The notes: generated from the sequence alone by a model not told the origin. Counted from the first letter of the stretch, positions 9,475-16,451 are shown. The stretch is DNA of 43,530 nucleotides from Rhodomicrobium udaipurense JA643 (GCF_000636015.1 NZ_JFZJ01000015.1:1-43530), one strand, 5' to 3'. A program made the numbers and translations.

Positions 9475-10185
9475 ATGAATGCCAAGATTCTGATTGTCGA
9501 AGACGAAGAGGCCCTCGCTCTTCTCCTTCAATATAATCTCGAAGCAGAGGGCTTTTCGGTATCCATCTCGCAGCGCGGCGACGAGGCGGAAGTTGCCATC
9601 GGCGAAGAGCCGCCGGATCTCATCATCCTCGACTGGATGCTGCCGGGCCTCTCCGGCATTGAGCTATGCCGCCGCCTGCGCGCGGGGAAAACTGCGCGAA
9701 CAATTCCGATCCTGCTCCTGACGGCGCGCGGCGAAGAGACGGATCGCATTCGCGGCCTGACCGTCGGCGCGGACGATTATGTGGTGAAGCCGTTTTCGGT
9801 GCCGGAACTTCTGGCGCGCGTGAAGGCGATCCTTCGCCGTGCCGCGCCTGAGCGCATTTCGCAAACGCTTGAGGTTGAGGACATCGAACTCGACCGCGAA
9901 ACCTATCGCGTGATGCGAAGCGGCCGAGAGGTGCGCCTCGGGCCGACCGAGTTCAAGCTTCTCGAATTTCTGATGGAAAGCCCCGGCCGCGTGTTCTCGC
10001 GGACGCAGTTGCTCGACGGTGTCTGGGGCCGTGACGTCTATGTGGACGAACGCACGGTGGACGTGCACATCGGACGCCTGCGCAAGGCAATAAATCGGGG
10101 CAAGGAAAAAGACCCGATCCGCACCGTTCGCGGCGCGGGGTATGCGCTGGGCGAGAAATTCCCGGGGCAGAGCTTATCCGAATAG
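9475..10185 (+). CDS. phoB: Phosphate regulon response regulator PhoB
   Basis: This is an OmpR/PhoB-family transcription factor that binds Pho boxes when phosphorylated by PhoR. The receiver domain has the acidic pair in VEDEE (residues 9-11), the phospho-acceptor Asp53 in LDWMLPG and the conserved Lys105 in VVKPF. A winged-helix effector domain follows (RLGPTEFKLLEFLMESPG, then DERTVDVHIGRLRKAI, then IRTVRGAGYAL). The length is 236 residues. The Shine-Dalgarno sequence is weak. Placement after phoU, with phoR at the other end of the block, makes this a complete phosphate-starvation locus. Confidence 0.95.
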   Translation: MNAKILIVEDEEALALLLQYNLEAEGFSVSISQRGDEAEVAIGEEPPDLIILDWMLPGLSGIELCRRLRAGKTARTIPILLLTARGEETDRIRGLTVGADDYVVKPFSVPELLARVKAILRRAAPERISQTLEVEDIELDRETYRVMRSGREVRLGPTEFKLLEFLMESPGRVFSRTQLLDGVWGRDVYVDERTVDVHIGRLRKAINRGKEKDPIRTVRGAGYALGEKFPGQSLSE

Positions 10186-10333
10186 CGTCATTGGCGAAAT
10201 AGCCACAGTCTCGGGTGGCAATGGGCCGCGAAAGTCGGCACGGACTTGTTGCTGCGAGCCAGGCTCGGTATTGGATTGTCGGCATATCGACGCAGTGGGC
10301 ATGGCGGCGTCTGGGCAAGTACGGGGGGAAGGT

Positions 10334-11056
10334 ATGAGACGTTGGAGCGCGTTTCTATCGGCGCTTGCTGCCGGGCTCATGGCTGGGCAGGTTTCGGCAC
10401 TCGCGCTGGAGAACTGGGCCGACGGCCGCCCGGTTTTCGAGAGCGACATCCGAAGGCAGGCGGAACAGGATGAGGCCCAGCGTAGCGAGCGGCGCAAACC
10501 GGTCGTCTACCCGAAGTTCATGGATGGCGGCGCTCGTCCCGACATTGCGCCGGCCGAACCATCGATCATCTACTTCAACCAGAACGAGGAAGTCGGCTCC
10601 ATCATCGTTGATACGCAGAGCCGCAAGCTCTATTTTGTGCTCCCTGGCAGAAGAGCCTATGAGTATCCGATTTCGGTCGGTCGCGATGGGTTTACCTGGT
10701 CGGGCACGGAACGTATCACGCGCATCGCGGAGTGGCCGTCCTGGACGCCGCCGCAGGAGATGCACAAGCGCCAGCCCGGTCTGCCGATTACGGTGTCAGG
10801 AGGCCTGCGCAATCCGCAAGGAGCGCGAGCGCTCTACCTCGGCAATACCGTCTATCGCATCCACGGCACCAACAACGAGCGCACCGTCGGACAGGCAAAC
10901 TCGTCAGGCTGCTTTCGCCTGAAGAACGAGCACGTCGTGCATCTGGCCTCGATCGCGAAGATCGGGACCAAGGTGAAGGTTTTGCAGGCCTACACTGGCG
11001 GGGTCAGCCAGAGCGCGAGTGACGAGCCGTCCGCACGCGCGACCGTGAGGCGGTAG
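10334..11056 (+). CDS. L,D-transpeptidase (YkuD family), exported
   Basis: This periplasmic enzyme links peptidoglycan stem peptides through meso-diaminopimelate (3-3 cross-links) or attaches proteins to the wall. I chose the ATG at 10334, preceded by GGGGGAAGG; a signal peptide follows (FLSALAAGLMAGQVSALA). The YkuD domain runs from about residue 85 (GSIIVDTQSRKLYF) to 215 and carries the catalytic motif HGTN (177-180), then SSGCFRL with nucleophile Cys193. The C-terminal tail is Ser/Ala rich. It is not coupled to phoB: a 148-bp gap separates them. The wider in-frame opening upstream of 10334 overlaps phoB and is not coding. Confidence 0.9.
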   Translation: MRRWSAFLSALAAGLMAGQVSALALENWADGRPVFESDIRRQAEQDEAQRSERRKPVVYPKFMDGGARPDIAPAEPSIIYFNQNEEVGSIIVDTQSRKLYFVLPGRRAYEYPISVGRDGFTWSGTERITRIAEWPSWTPPQEMHKRQPGLPITVSGGLRNPQGARALYLGNTVYRIHGTNNERTVGQANSSGCFRLKNEHVVHLASIAKIGTKVKVLQAYTGGVSQSASDEPSARATVRR

Positions 11057-11199
11057 CCGTCCGGCGAAGACTGCGCGGCGGCTGGGTAGCGGACAGCATA
11101 GTCGCGTCTAAACTTTATCCACGATGAAAAGTCGGTTGTCCCGCACAGCCGAAATGGCTCGTCGCGTTCGAGCCTCGCTTCGATTTCAGCGATTTGGCT

Positions 11200-12633
11200 T
11201 TACGCAGGCTTGGCCGCATAAGGCAGGAAAGTGCTCCGATTTTCATTCACCACGAGTGGCCGTCCGATCATCGGGAAGGCGCGCTGAGGGCAGGCCGGGC
11301 GCTCGCACACCTTGCAGCCTGCGCCAATGGGCGTGGCAGCGGCGGGGTCGTCGAGATCGAGCCCTTTCGAATAGACGAGCCGCGGCGCGTGGCGGATGTC
11401 GCAGCCGAGCCCGATGGCGAAGGTCTTGTCCGGCTCGCCATAGCCGCCAACCGTATGCCGCACCGCGCGGGCGATCCATAGGTAGGTGCGTCCGTCCGTC
11501 ATCTGCGCCACCTGTGTCAACGTGCGACCCGGCTGCGCGAAAGCTTCGTACACATTCCAGAGCGGGCATGCGCCGCCGACACGCGAAAAATGGAAATCGG
11601 TGGCGGACTGGCGTTTCGAGATGTTTCCCGCGCGGTCCACGCGGATGAAGAAGAAGGGAACGCCTGCCGCCGATGGCCGCTGAAGTGAGCTAAGTCGGTG
11701 GCTGATCGTCTCGAAGCCGACGCCGAATTGCTCCGCGAGCCTGTCGATGTCGTAGCGCACGGCTTCGGCGGCAGCAAGAAAAGCGCGGTAGGGCATCAGA
11801 AGGGCGGCCGCGAAATAGTTGGCAAGGCCGATACGCGCAAGCGCGTGCGTCGCGGGCGAGCCCAGCGCCGCTTCCCTCGCGAGCCGGTTCAGCGGCTCCC
11901 CCATCTCAAGGAACGCGAGTTGCGTCGCCATTTGGAAGGCGCGCTGGCCTTGATCGAGGCGCGCGGAGAGGCGAAGCACGCGCTCGTTCGGATTATAGTC
12001 GCGGTTGGCCTGCCGGTTCGGAGCCTCTCCCTCGGGCTTTCTCACGCCGATGCGGACGCCGTGCCGCTGCTCCAGATAGCGCGCAAGCCCCTCGACGACT
12101 TCGCCCTCGACCAGCTCAGCCTCGGCGAAAAGCTTTTCCGCAGCCTCGTCCAGTTCGGCGAAGTAGTTGTGGTGGCGGTAGAAGAAGTCGCGCACCTGCT
12201 CGAACGGCATAGGCGCGACGGTTGCAAGACCGGCAGCACCGAGGCCCAATTCATGGGCCATCGCGTCGCCCCGTTCCGTCACGTGGCGCAACCTTCGGTG
12301 AAGCGCCACGATCGCGCGGCCCGCAGCAGGCATCGAGGCGGCGATCTCGCGGATCTCGGCTAGGCTGACGTTCTCGCCGCTCGCCGGGTCCGAGAAGACC
12401 TCTTTCAGGTCTGCTATCATGCGCGCTTCGTCGCCGTCCGACAAAAGCTGCATGTCGGCGCCGAAGGCCGCGTTGATGCGCAGCAGGACCGGCACTGTGA
12501 GCGGCCGCTGGTTCTTCTCAAGCTGGTTCAGATAGCTCGCCGACAGCCCGATCGCTTCAGCGAAAGCGATTTGCGTCAATCCGCGTTCTTCGCGCAGCCG
12601 CTTCAGCTTTACGCCGACGAAGACCTTCTTCAT
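11200..12633 (-). CDS. Short-chain fatty-acyl-CoA regulator (ScfR/PrpR/PccR-type) transcription factor
   Basis: This 477-residue regulator belongs to the group controlling acetate, propionate or methylcitrate genes by sensing short acyl-CoAs (Mycobacterium PrpR and RamB, Rhodobacter PccR). An N-terminal XRE-type HTH (residues 9-45: LKRLREERGLT, then SASYLNQLEKNQRPL) is followed by an ImmA/IrrE-like region (about 150-310) and a C-terminal DUF2083-type domain. The ImmA/IrrE part has no HExxH, so it is unlikely to be a protease. Cysteines at 356, 411, 440, 443 and 448 (the last three as C-x2-C-x4-C) could bind a metal or iron-sulfur cluster, as reported for mycobacterial PrpR. TTCGCAAA/TTTGCAAA sites lie 12-50 bp upstream of its own start and recur before the methylcitrate operon. 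The inferred role is control of prpDCB and of itself. Confidence 0.85.
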   Translation of the reverse strand: MKKVFVGVKLKRLREERGLTQIAFAEAIGLSASYLNQLEKNQRPLTVPVLLRINAAFGADMQLLSDGDEARMIADLKEVFSDPASGENVSLAEIREIAASMPAAGRAIVALHRRLRHVTERGDAMAHELGLGAAGLATVAPMPFEQVRDFFYRHHNYFAELDEAAEKLFAEAELVEGEVVEGLARYLEQRHGVRIGVRKPEGEAPNRQANRDYNPNERVLRLSARLDQGQRAFQMATQLAFLEMGEPLNRLAREAALGSPATHALARIGLANYFAAALLMPYRAFLAAAEAVRYDIDRLAEQFGVGFETISHRLSSLQRPSAAGVPFFFIRVDRAGNISKRQSATDFHFSRVGGACPLWNVYEAFAQPGRTLTQVAQMTDGRTYLWIARAVRHTVGGYGEPDKTFAIGLGCDIRHAPRLVYSKGLDLDDPAAATPIGAGCKVCERPACPQRAFPMIGRPLVVNENRSTFLPYAAKPA

Positions 12634-12644
12634 TCAGTCGTCCA

Positions 12645-12683
12645 TTCGCAAAATTTGCAAAACGAGCGAGACCCATTCGCAAA
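12645..12683. promoter_or_regulatory. ScfR-type operators upstream of the regulator gene
   Basis: Three related octamers occur: TTCGCAAA (12645-12652), TTTGCAAA (12654-12661) and TTCGCAAA (12676-12683). TTTGCAAA is the half-site described for PccR and close to that of mycobacterial PrpR/RamB. They lie directly upstream of the regulator start at 12633, as expected for autoregulation. The spacings (9 and 22 nt) differ from the published PccR spacing. Confidence 0.6.
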
Positions 12684-12689
12684 ACCCTG

Positions 12690-12730
12690 CATTTTCAGCC
12701 CTTCGAAAAAATCTCGTCGGCGAATATTGT
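12690..12730 (+). promoter_or_regulatory. Plus-strand promoter-like block, copy A
   Basis: CATTTTCAGCCCTT (12690-12703), then TCGTCG, then ATATTGT (12724-12730). The same elements recur at 16452-16493 before the thioesterase-prp operon, in the same orientation and at the same 14-nt offset from a TTCGCAAA site. A possible -10 is TATTGT, with a -35-like TTCGAA 17 bp upstream. It is either a real plus-strand promoter for the small reading frame at 12761 or a leftover of a duplicated prp promoter. Confidence 0.45.
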
Positions 12731-12760
12731 AACACCCACGGCTCGGCGACAAGGGGGTTC

Positions 12761-12979
12761 ATGACGATGCGACCGGTTTACAAGGCGACGGCGGCGGAAG
12801 CACAGCCCGCGCACACGATGGAGCCGCCTCGCTGGCCGGATCGTCCCGCCGAGTTCGCTCTCTCGGCGTGTCCCCTCGGCTGCGACGCGGACTGGCGCGA
12901 GCCTGACCCGCGCGAACGTAGCGCAAGCTTTGGAGATGCTCCGCGCCAATTCGACGGAGCGACGCGCGCGCCCCGATAG
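12761..12979 (+). CDS. Possible 72-residue small protein, unknown
   Basis: An ATG preceded by AAGGGGG opens a 72-codon frame ending in a TAG that lies inside a strong hairpin (12972-13000). A promoter-like block matching the prp promoter lies 30 bp upstream. The product is hydrophilic and Pro/Arg rich with a short Cys pair (ACPLGCDAD); no family is recognised. Third-position GC is lower than in the flanking genes, and no domain supports it. It could be a genuine small gene in the ScfR regulon or chance coding in a leftover intergenic segment. Confidence 0.3.
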   Translation: MTMRPVYKATAAEAQPAHTMEPPRWPDRPAEFALSACPLGCDADWREPDPRERSASFGDAPRQFDGATRAPR

Positions 12980-13000
12980 GACGGTGCCGTTCACATCGGG
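12972..13000. repeat. Strong stem-loop downstream of the small reading frame
   Basis: CCCGAT (12972-12977) pairs with ATCGGG (12995-13000), and ACGG/CCGT (12981-12984, 12987-12990) pairs inside it, giving an almost continuous hairpin. A second small stem, CAGGC/GCCTG, follows at about 13004-13020. There is no T-run. It may end plus-strand transcripts or stabilise the RNA 3' end. Confidence 0.4.
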
Positions 13001-13079
13001 CGCCAGGCTTCCCCTCGCCTGACCCCAAACGCATGCCGTCGAGCCAAGGGCAGGCGGCGCAAGGCCGTCGGCATGCGGC

Positions 13080-13115
13080 GACGCCGCGCTTGTTTCATGC
13101 AGCAAGCGCGGCGTC
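13080..13115 (-). terminator. Hairpin spanning the nrdG stop codon
   Basis: A perfect 13-bp inverted repeat (GACGCCGCGCTTG at 13080-13092, its complement at 13103-13115) has a 10-nt loop and includes the nrdG stop codon. No T-run follows on the minus strand, so it is a likely but non-canonical terminator for the nrdD-nrdG operon. A second inverted repeat, GCATGCCG/CGGCATGC, lies just beyond it at about 13032-13076. Confidence 0.5.
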
Positions 13116-13712
13116 TGTGCATCCAAGCGAGCGAAACGGTTGGATTCGGTTGTTCGCGATGCCGAGTGCGGCCAGTTCGGCGGCGATGCGCGCGAGCGCC
13201 GCGTCGTCCAGCAGGGCGGGATGAACGGTCGTCCGCGTCTCGAACGCCACGCCGCTCGCCACCAGCAGCCGCAAGCTTTCAGCCGCGCGCTCGCCGCTGC
13301 CTGGCACGCCGGTGATGCGCTCATACTCAGCGAACGGCGCTTTCACGTCGAAGCCCACCCAGTCGACCAACGGCAGGACGGCCGCGAGCCGCGCCGGATA
13401 TGGCCCCGCGCTGTGGAGGCCGACGCGAAAGCCCATCGCGCGCACCTCGGCCATCGCCTCCGGCAGATGCGTCTGCAAGGTCGGCTCGCCGCCGGAAAAC
13501 ACCACCGCGTCAAGCAGTCCGCGCCGCGTTTGGAGGAAGGAGCGCACCTCGGCCCATGACGGCCCCGCGCCGCTGCCCGCCCGCATCAGCGACGTATTGT
13601 GGCAGTAGCGGCAGGCCCACGGGCAGCCTTGACAGAACACGGTCGCCGCAAGCTGCCCGGGCCAATCCACGGAGGAAAGGCGGGCGAACCCGCCAATCTC
13701 GATGAGTGTCAT
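13095..13712 (-). CDS. nrdG: Anaerobic ribonucleotide reductase activating protein (radical SAM)
   Basis: This activase uses S-adenosylmethionine and a [4Fe-4S] cluster to generate the glycyl radical on NrdD. The radical SAM cysteines are in CPWACRYC (C-x3-C-x2-C), followed by HNTSL, with the glycine-rich SGGEPTLQ motif further on. It is 205 residues, fitting the NrdG2-type subfamily. The ATG overlaps the stop of the preceding glycyl-radical-domain gene (ATGA), so the two are translationally coupled, which makes sense because that domain is its substrate. It is the last gene of the B12-riboswitch-led operon. Confidence 0.92.
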   Translation of the reverse strand: MTLIEIGGFARLSSVDWPGQLAATVFCQGCPWACRYCHNTSLMRAGSGAGPSWAEVRSFLQTRRGLLDAVVFSGGEPTLQTHLPEAMAEVRAMGFRVGLHSAGPYPARLAAVLPLVDWVGFDVKAPFAEYERITGVPGSGERAAESLRLLVASGVAFETRTTVHPALLDDAALARIAAELAALGIANNRIQPFRSLGCTDAALAA

Positions 13713-13912
13713 CGCGCGCTCTTGTCGGCGTCGGCGCGCTCGGCCTTGCATTCGCGGAAATACTGCCGCTCGTTGAATTCGCCAACCTTGCCCTGATTGA
13801 ACGACGAGACGGGTCGGTGATAGCCCATCACGCGCGTCCAGACTTCGCAGGGCTGGCGCTCCTCGTCGGTCAGCGTCACGTCGTCGGCGGTGGGGGTCCA
13901 ATGTGCGTTCAT
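13709..13912 (-). CDS. Stand-alone glycyl-radical domain of anaerobic ribonucleotide reductase (split NrdD C-terminus)
   Basis: This 67-residue protein matches the extreme C-terminus of ordinary class III NrdD: CEVWTRVMGYHRPVSSFNQG, continuing GKVGEFNERQYF. In full-length NrdD this segment directly follows the zinc-cysteine motif and carries the radical glycine; here that would be Gly30 in RVMGY. The separate upstream nrdD stops after its zinc motif with a basic tail and lacks this segment, so the enzyme appears to be encoded in two pieces. GAGGGAG about 8 nt before the ATG, a 25-bp gap after nrdD and the ATGA overlap with nrdG argue for deliberate translation rather than a sequencing frameshift. 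The N-terminal 20 residues (MNAHWTPTADDVTLTDEERQ) look like a purpose-made lead-in. Confidence 0.85.
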   Translation of the reverse strand: MNAHWTPTADDVTLTDEERQPCEVWTRVMGYHRPVSSFNQGKVGEFNERQYFRECKAERADADKSAR

Positions 13913-13937
13913 GTCTTTGCTCCCTCTGTTGATGTGG

Positions 13938-15995
13938 TTACGCCGCCGCCTTGCGCGCGGCGAGCCGTGCCCGCTTCGCCGCAAGCCGCTCCTCGTCGCA
14001 GATCGGGCAGAACTTGTGCTCGCCTGCGATATAGCCATGCGTCGGGCAGATGGAGAATGTCGGCGTCACGGTGATGTAGGGGATGCGGAAGTTTTCGAGC
14101 GCGCGGCGCACGAGCTTCTTGCACGCCTCCGCTGAAGAAATGCGTTCGCCCATGTAGAGATGCAGCACCGTTCCGCCGGTATACTTGGCTTGCAGCGGTT
14201 CCTGTCGGGTCAGCGCCTCGAACGGATCGTCCGTGAAGCCGACAGGCAACTGGCTGGAGTTGGTGTAATACGGCGTCTCGTCCGTGCCTGCCTGCAAGAT
14301 GCCGTCGAAGCGCTTCCGGTCCTCACGCGCGAAGCGATAGGTCGTGCCCTCGGCGGGCGTCGCTTCGAGATTATAGAGGTGGCCGGTCTCTTCCTGAAAC
14401 GCCACCATCTTCGCGCGCACATGGTCGAGGAAGCGGAGCGCGAAGGCGTGGCCCCACGGCGTCGAGATGTCCTCTGCGTCGTCGGTGAAGTTGCGGATCA
14501 TCTCGTTGAGGCCGTTTACGCCGAGCGTCGAGAAGTGATTGCGCAGCGTGCCGAGGTAGCGCTTCGTGTAGGGGAACAGCCCCGCATCCATGTGGCGCTG
14601 GATGACCTTGCGCTTGATTTCGAGGCTCGTGCGGCCGATGTCGAGCAGATCGTCGAGGCGCGCGAACAGCGCCGCTTCATCGCCTTTGTGCAGGAAGCCG
14701 AGCCGCGCGCAGTTCACCGTCACGACGCCGACCGAGCCCGTCTGCTCCGCCGAGCCGAACAGCCCGTTGCCGCGTTTCAGAAGCTCCGTCAGGTCGAGCT
14801 GGAGGCGGCAGCACATGGACCGCACCATGTTCGGCTTCAGCTCGGAATTCACGAAGTTCTGGAAGTAGGGTAGCCCGTATTTCGCCGTCATCTCGAAGAG
14901 GCGCGTCGCGTTCTCGCTCTCCCACGGGAAATCCGGCGTGATGTTGTAGGTCGGGATGGGGAAGGTAAAGACGCGGCCCTTCGCGTCGCCCGCAATCATG
15001 ACCTCCATATAGGCGCGGTTGATCATGTCCATCTCGGCCTGAAGATCGCCGTAGGTGAAATCCATCTCGACGCCGCCGATGACCGGCACCTGATCGCGAA
15101 GGTCTTCCGGGCAGGTCCAGTCGAAAGTCAGGTTCGTGAACGGCGTCTGCGTACCCCAGCGCGACGGCACGTTGAGGTTATAGATCAGCTCCTGAATGCA
15201 CTGGCGCACCTCATGATAGGGCAGTTGATCCCTGCGGATGAACGCCGCCATGTAGGTATCGAACGAGGAAAACGCCTGCGCGCCCGCCCACTCGTTCTGG
15301 AGCGTGCCGAGGAAATTCACGATCTGGCCGACCGCGCTCGACAGGTGCTTCGGTGGCGCGGCCTCGACCTTGCCGGGCACGCCGTTGAGCCCCTCCTGCA
15401 ACAGCGTGCGCAGCGACCAGCCCGCGCAATAGCCCGCCAACATGTCGAGGTCGTGGATGTGGATGTCGCCATCGCGGTGCGCGCGGCCCACTTCCGGCGG
15501 GTAGACGTGGCTGAGCCAGTAATTCGCGACGACCTTGCCGGAGACGTTCAGGATCAGGCCGCCAAGCGAATAGCCCTGATTGGCGTTCGCGTTCACGCGC
15601 CAGTCCGCCCGCTCAAGATATTCGTTCATCGAGCTTTCCACGTCGATGGCGGCGTGGCGGTCGGCGCGAAGGCGTGCGCGCTGCTCGCGGTAGACGATGT
15701 AGGCGCGCGCGGTCGCGAAGTGGTTCGCGGAGATGAGCACCTGCTCGACGATGTCCTGAATTTCCTCGATGTGCGGCGACCGGCTCGCGAAGCGATGCGC
15801 GATCACCTTTACCGCCTGAATGGCGAGGAGATGCGCCTCGGTGGCGTCGAAATCGCCGGTGGCGCGGCCCGCGCGCTCGACCGCGGAGCGGATCTTCGCG
15901 GCATCGAACGGTGCGAGCGCGCCCGAGCGCTTCACGATGCTGAGCGGCAGGCGGGCGGCGGATACGACCGCCGTGGAGTCAGGACTGGAAGACAA
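13938..15995 (-). CDS. nrdD: Class III (anaerobic) ribonucleoside-triphosphate reductase, large subunit lacking the glycyl-radical domain
   Basis: It reduces ribonucleoside triphosphates to deoxynucleotides without oxygen or B12, using a glycyl radical. The 685 residues begin with an ATP-cone (about 17-110: SIVKRSGALAPFDAAKIRSA onward), then the glycyl-radical-enzyme barrel with MCCRLQLDLTELLKRGNGLF and TGSVGVVTVNCARLGF. It ends with a zinc-type motif (ICPTHGYIAGEHKFCPICD) and a basic tail. The RVMGY radical motif is absent and is encoded by the next gene. I chose a TTG start at 15995: GGGGG lies 5 nt upstream and the TGTCTTCCAG context is identical to that of metE. Starting at the in-frame ATG at 16055 would add an unlikely Arg/Pro-rich peptide from the riboswitch leader. 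Class III enzymes are oxygen-sensitive, so the gene can only serve anoxic growth. Confidence 0.92.
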   Translation of the reverse strand: MSSSPDSTAVVSAARLPLSIVKRSGALAPFDAAKIRSAVERAGRATGDFDATEAHLLAIQAVKVIAHRFASRSPHIEEIQDIVEQVLISANHFATARAYIVYREQRARLRADRHAAIDVESSMNEYLERADWRVNANANQGYSLGGLILNVSGKVVANYWLSHVYPPEVGRAHRDGDIHIHDLDMLAGYCAGWSLRTLLQEGLNGVPGKVEAAPPKHLSSAVGQIVNFLGTLQNEWAGAQAFSSFDTYMAAFIRRDQLPYHEVRQCIQELIYNLNVPSRWGTQTPFTNLTFDWTCPEDLRDQVPVIGGVEMDFTYGDLQAEMDMINRAYMEVMIAGDAKGRVFTFPIPTYNITPDFPWESENATRLFEMTAKYGLPYFQNFVNSELKPNMVRSMCCRLQLDLTELLKRGNGLFGSAEQTGSVGVVTVNCARLGFLHKGDEAALFARLDDLLDIGRTSLEIKRKVIQRHMDAGLFPYTKRYLGTLRNHFSTLGVNGLNEMIRNFTDDAEDISTPWGHAFALRFLDHVRAKMVAFQEETGHLYNLEATPAEGTTYRFAREDRKRFDGILQAGTDETPYYTNSSQLPVGFTDDPFEALTRQEPLQAKYTGGTVLHLYMGERISSAEACKKLVRRALENFRIPYITVTPTFSICPTHGYIAGEHKFCPICDEERLAAKRARLAARKAAA

Positions 15996-16000
15996 GTAAA

Positions 16001-16020
16001 CCCCCGTTGGATCATGGGGG
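16001..16020 (-). promoter_or_regulatory. Shine-Dalgarno-sequestering hairpin before nrdD (expression platform)
   Basis: On the minus strand CCCCC (16020-16016) can pair with GGGGG (16005-16001), which is the only plausible ribosome binding site for the TTG start at 15995. This suggests that the upstream riboswitch acts on translation. The metE leader has the same design. Confidence 0.6.
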
Positions 16021-16105
16021 CGGGAGCGACAGGGACGCGAACGCAACCGGCACATCGGTTACGGCACGACCTGCAGGACACCCCGCCCAAGGACGTTCGT
16101 TTCGT

Positions 16106-16278
16106 GTCGCGGCAGGTCTCCTGGCTCGCGGGTCAATGCTTCCGTCTGGCCTTCCCGGCGCTTTCGCACCAGTGACGCTATCGACGGCGGCTCGCCGCTT
16201 ACAGTTGCGGGGGCAGCGCCGGAATTGCACCGGCTTCCCTCTTGGCTCCCGAATCTTGCGCTATCGGGGCACCGTGAC
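16106..16278 (-). ncRNA. Cobalamin riboswitch controlling nrdD-nrdG
   Basis: Read on the minus strand, this contains the hallmark B12-riboswitch blocks in order: AGCCAAGAGGGAAGCCGGTG, GCTGCCCCCGCAACTGTAAG, then GTCACTGG, CCGGGAAGGCC and the 3' block GACCCGCGAGCCAGGAGACC. GTCACGG and CCGCGAC close P1 with one mismatch (16278-16272 with 16112-16106). It is about 110 nt upstream of the nrdD start. Such riboswitches normally turn genes off when adenosylcobalamin is plentiful, so nrdDG should be expressed when B12 is scarce. Confidence 0.93.
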
Positions 16279-16361
16279 CCCCACATTTAGGGTGTGATTC
16301 GCTTTGTCGAGTCACGAGCGGAGCTAGAAAATTCATTCAAACATGTGAACAGCGGGGAATG

Positions 16362-16373
16362 GGCAATATTGCC
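16362..16373. promoter_or_regulatory. 12-bp perfect palindrome in the divergent nrdD/prp control region
   Basis: GGCAATATTGCC is a perfect palindrome between the nrdD riboswitch and the TTTGCGAA cluster. It has operator-like symmetry. It matches neither the Fnr consensus (TTGAT, 4 nt, ATCAA) nor a convincing NrdR box. The regulator is unknown. Confidence 0.3.
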
Positions 16374-16375
16374 GC

Positions 16376-16445
16376 TTGCGAACCCGTCGTTTGCGAAAGC
16401 CGCAAATTCGCAAAGCTCGCAGATTTGCGGCGAAGCCTTCGCAAA
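16376..16445. promoter_or_regulatory. Cluster of ScfR-type operators upstream of the thioesterase-prp operon
   Basis: Related sites lie within 70 bp: TTGCGAA (16376-16382), TTTGCGAAA (16390-16398), TTCGCAAA (16407-16414), TTTGCGG (16424-16430) and TTCGCAAA (16438-16445). They share the core of the sites in front of the ScfR gene and occur in both orientations. They lie 80-150 bp upstream of the first gene of the operon. Confidence 0.6.
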
Positions 16446-16451
16446 CATCCA

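Noticed and set aside
12695-13324. Minus-strand frames running from nrdG into the intergenic region next to scfR
   Set aside because: The longest is an alternate frame of nrdG and the remainder shows random Arg/Ser/Ala composition.
15996-16055. An upstream ATG extension of nrdD
   Set aside because: It would read through the riboswitch expression platform and add an Arg/Pro-rich peptide without family support. The TTG at 15995 has the ribosome binding site and the same context as metE.
16279-16361. An NrdR box or Fnr site for nrdD
   Set aside because: CACA-N7-TGTG near 16282 and TTGAATGAATTT-like sequence on the minus strand were considered; neither fits the accepted consensus well enough.
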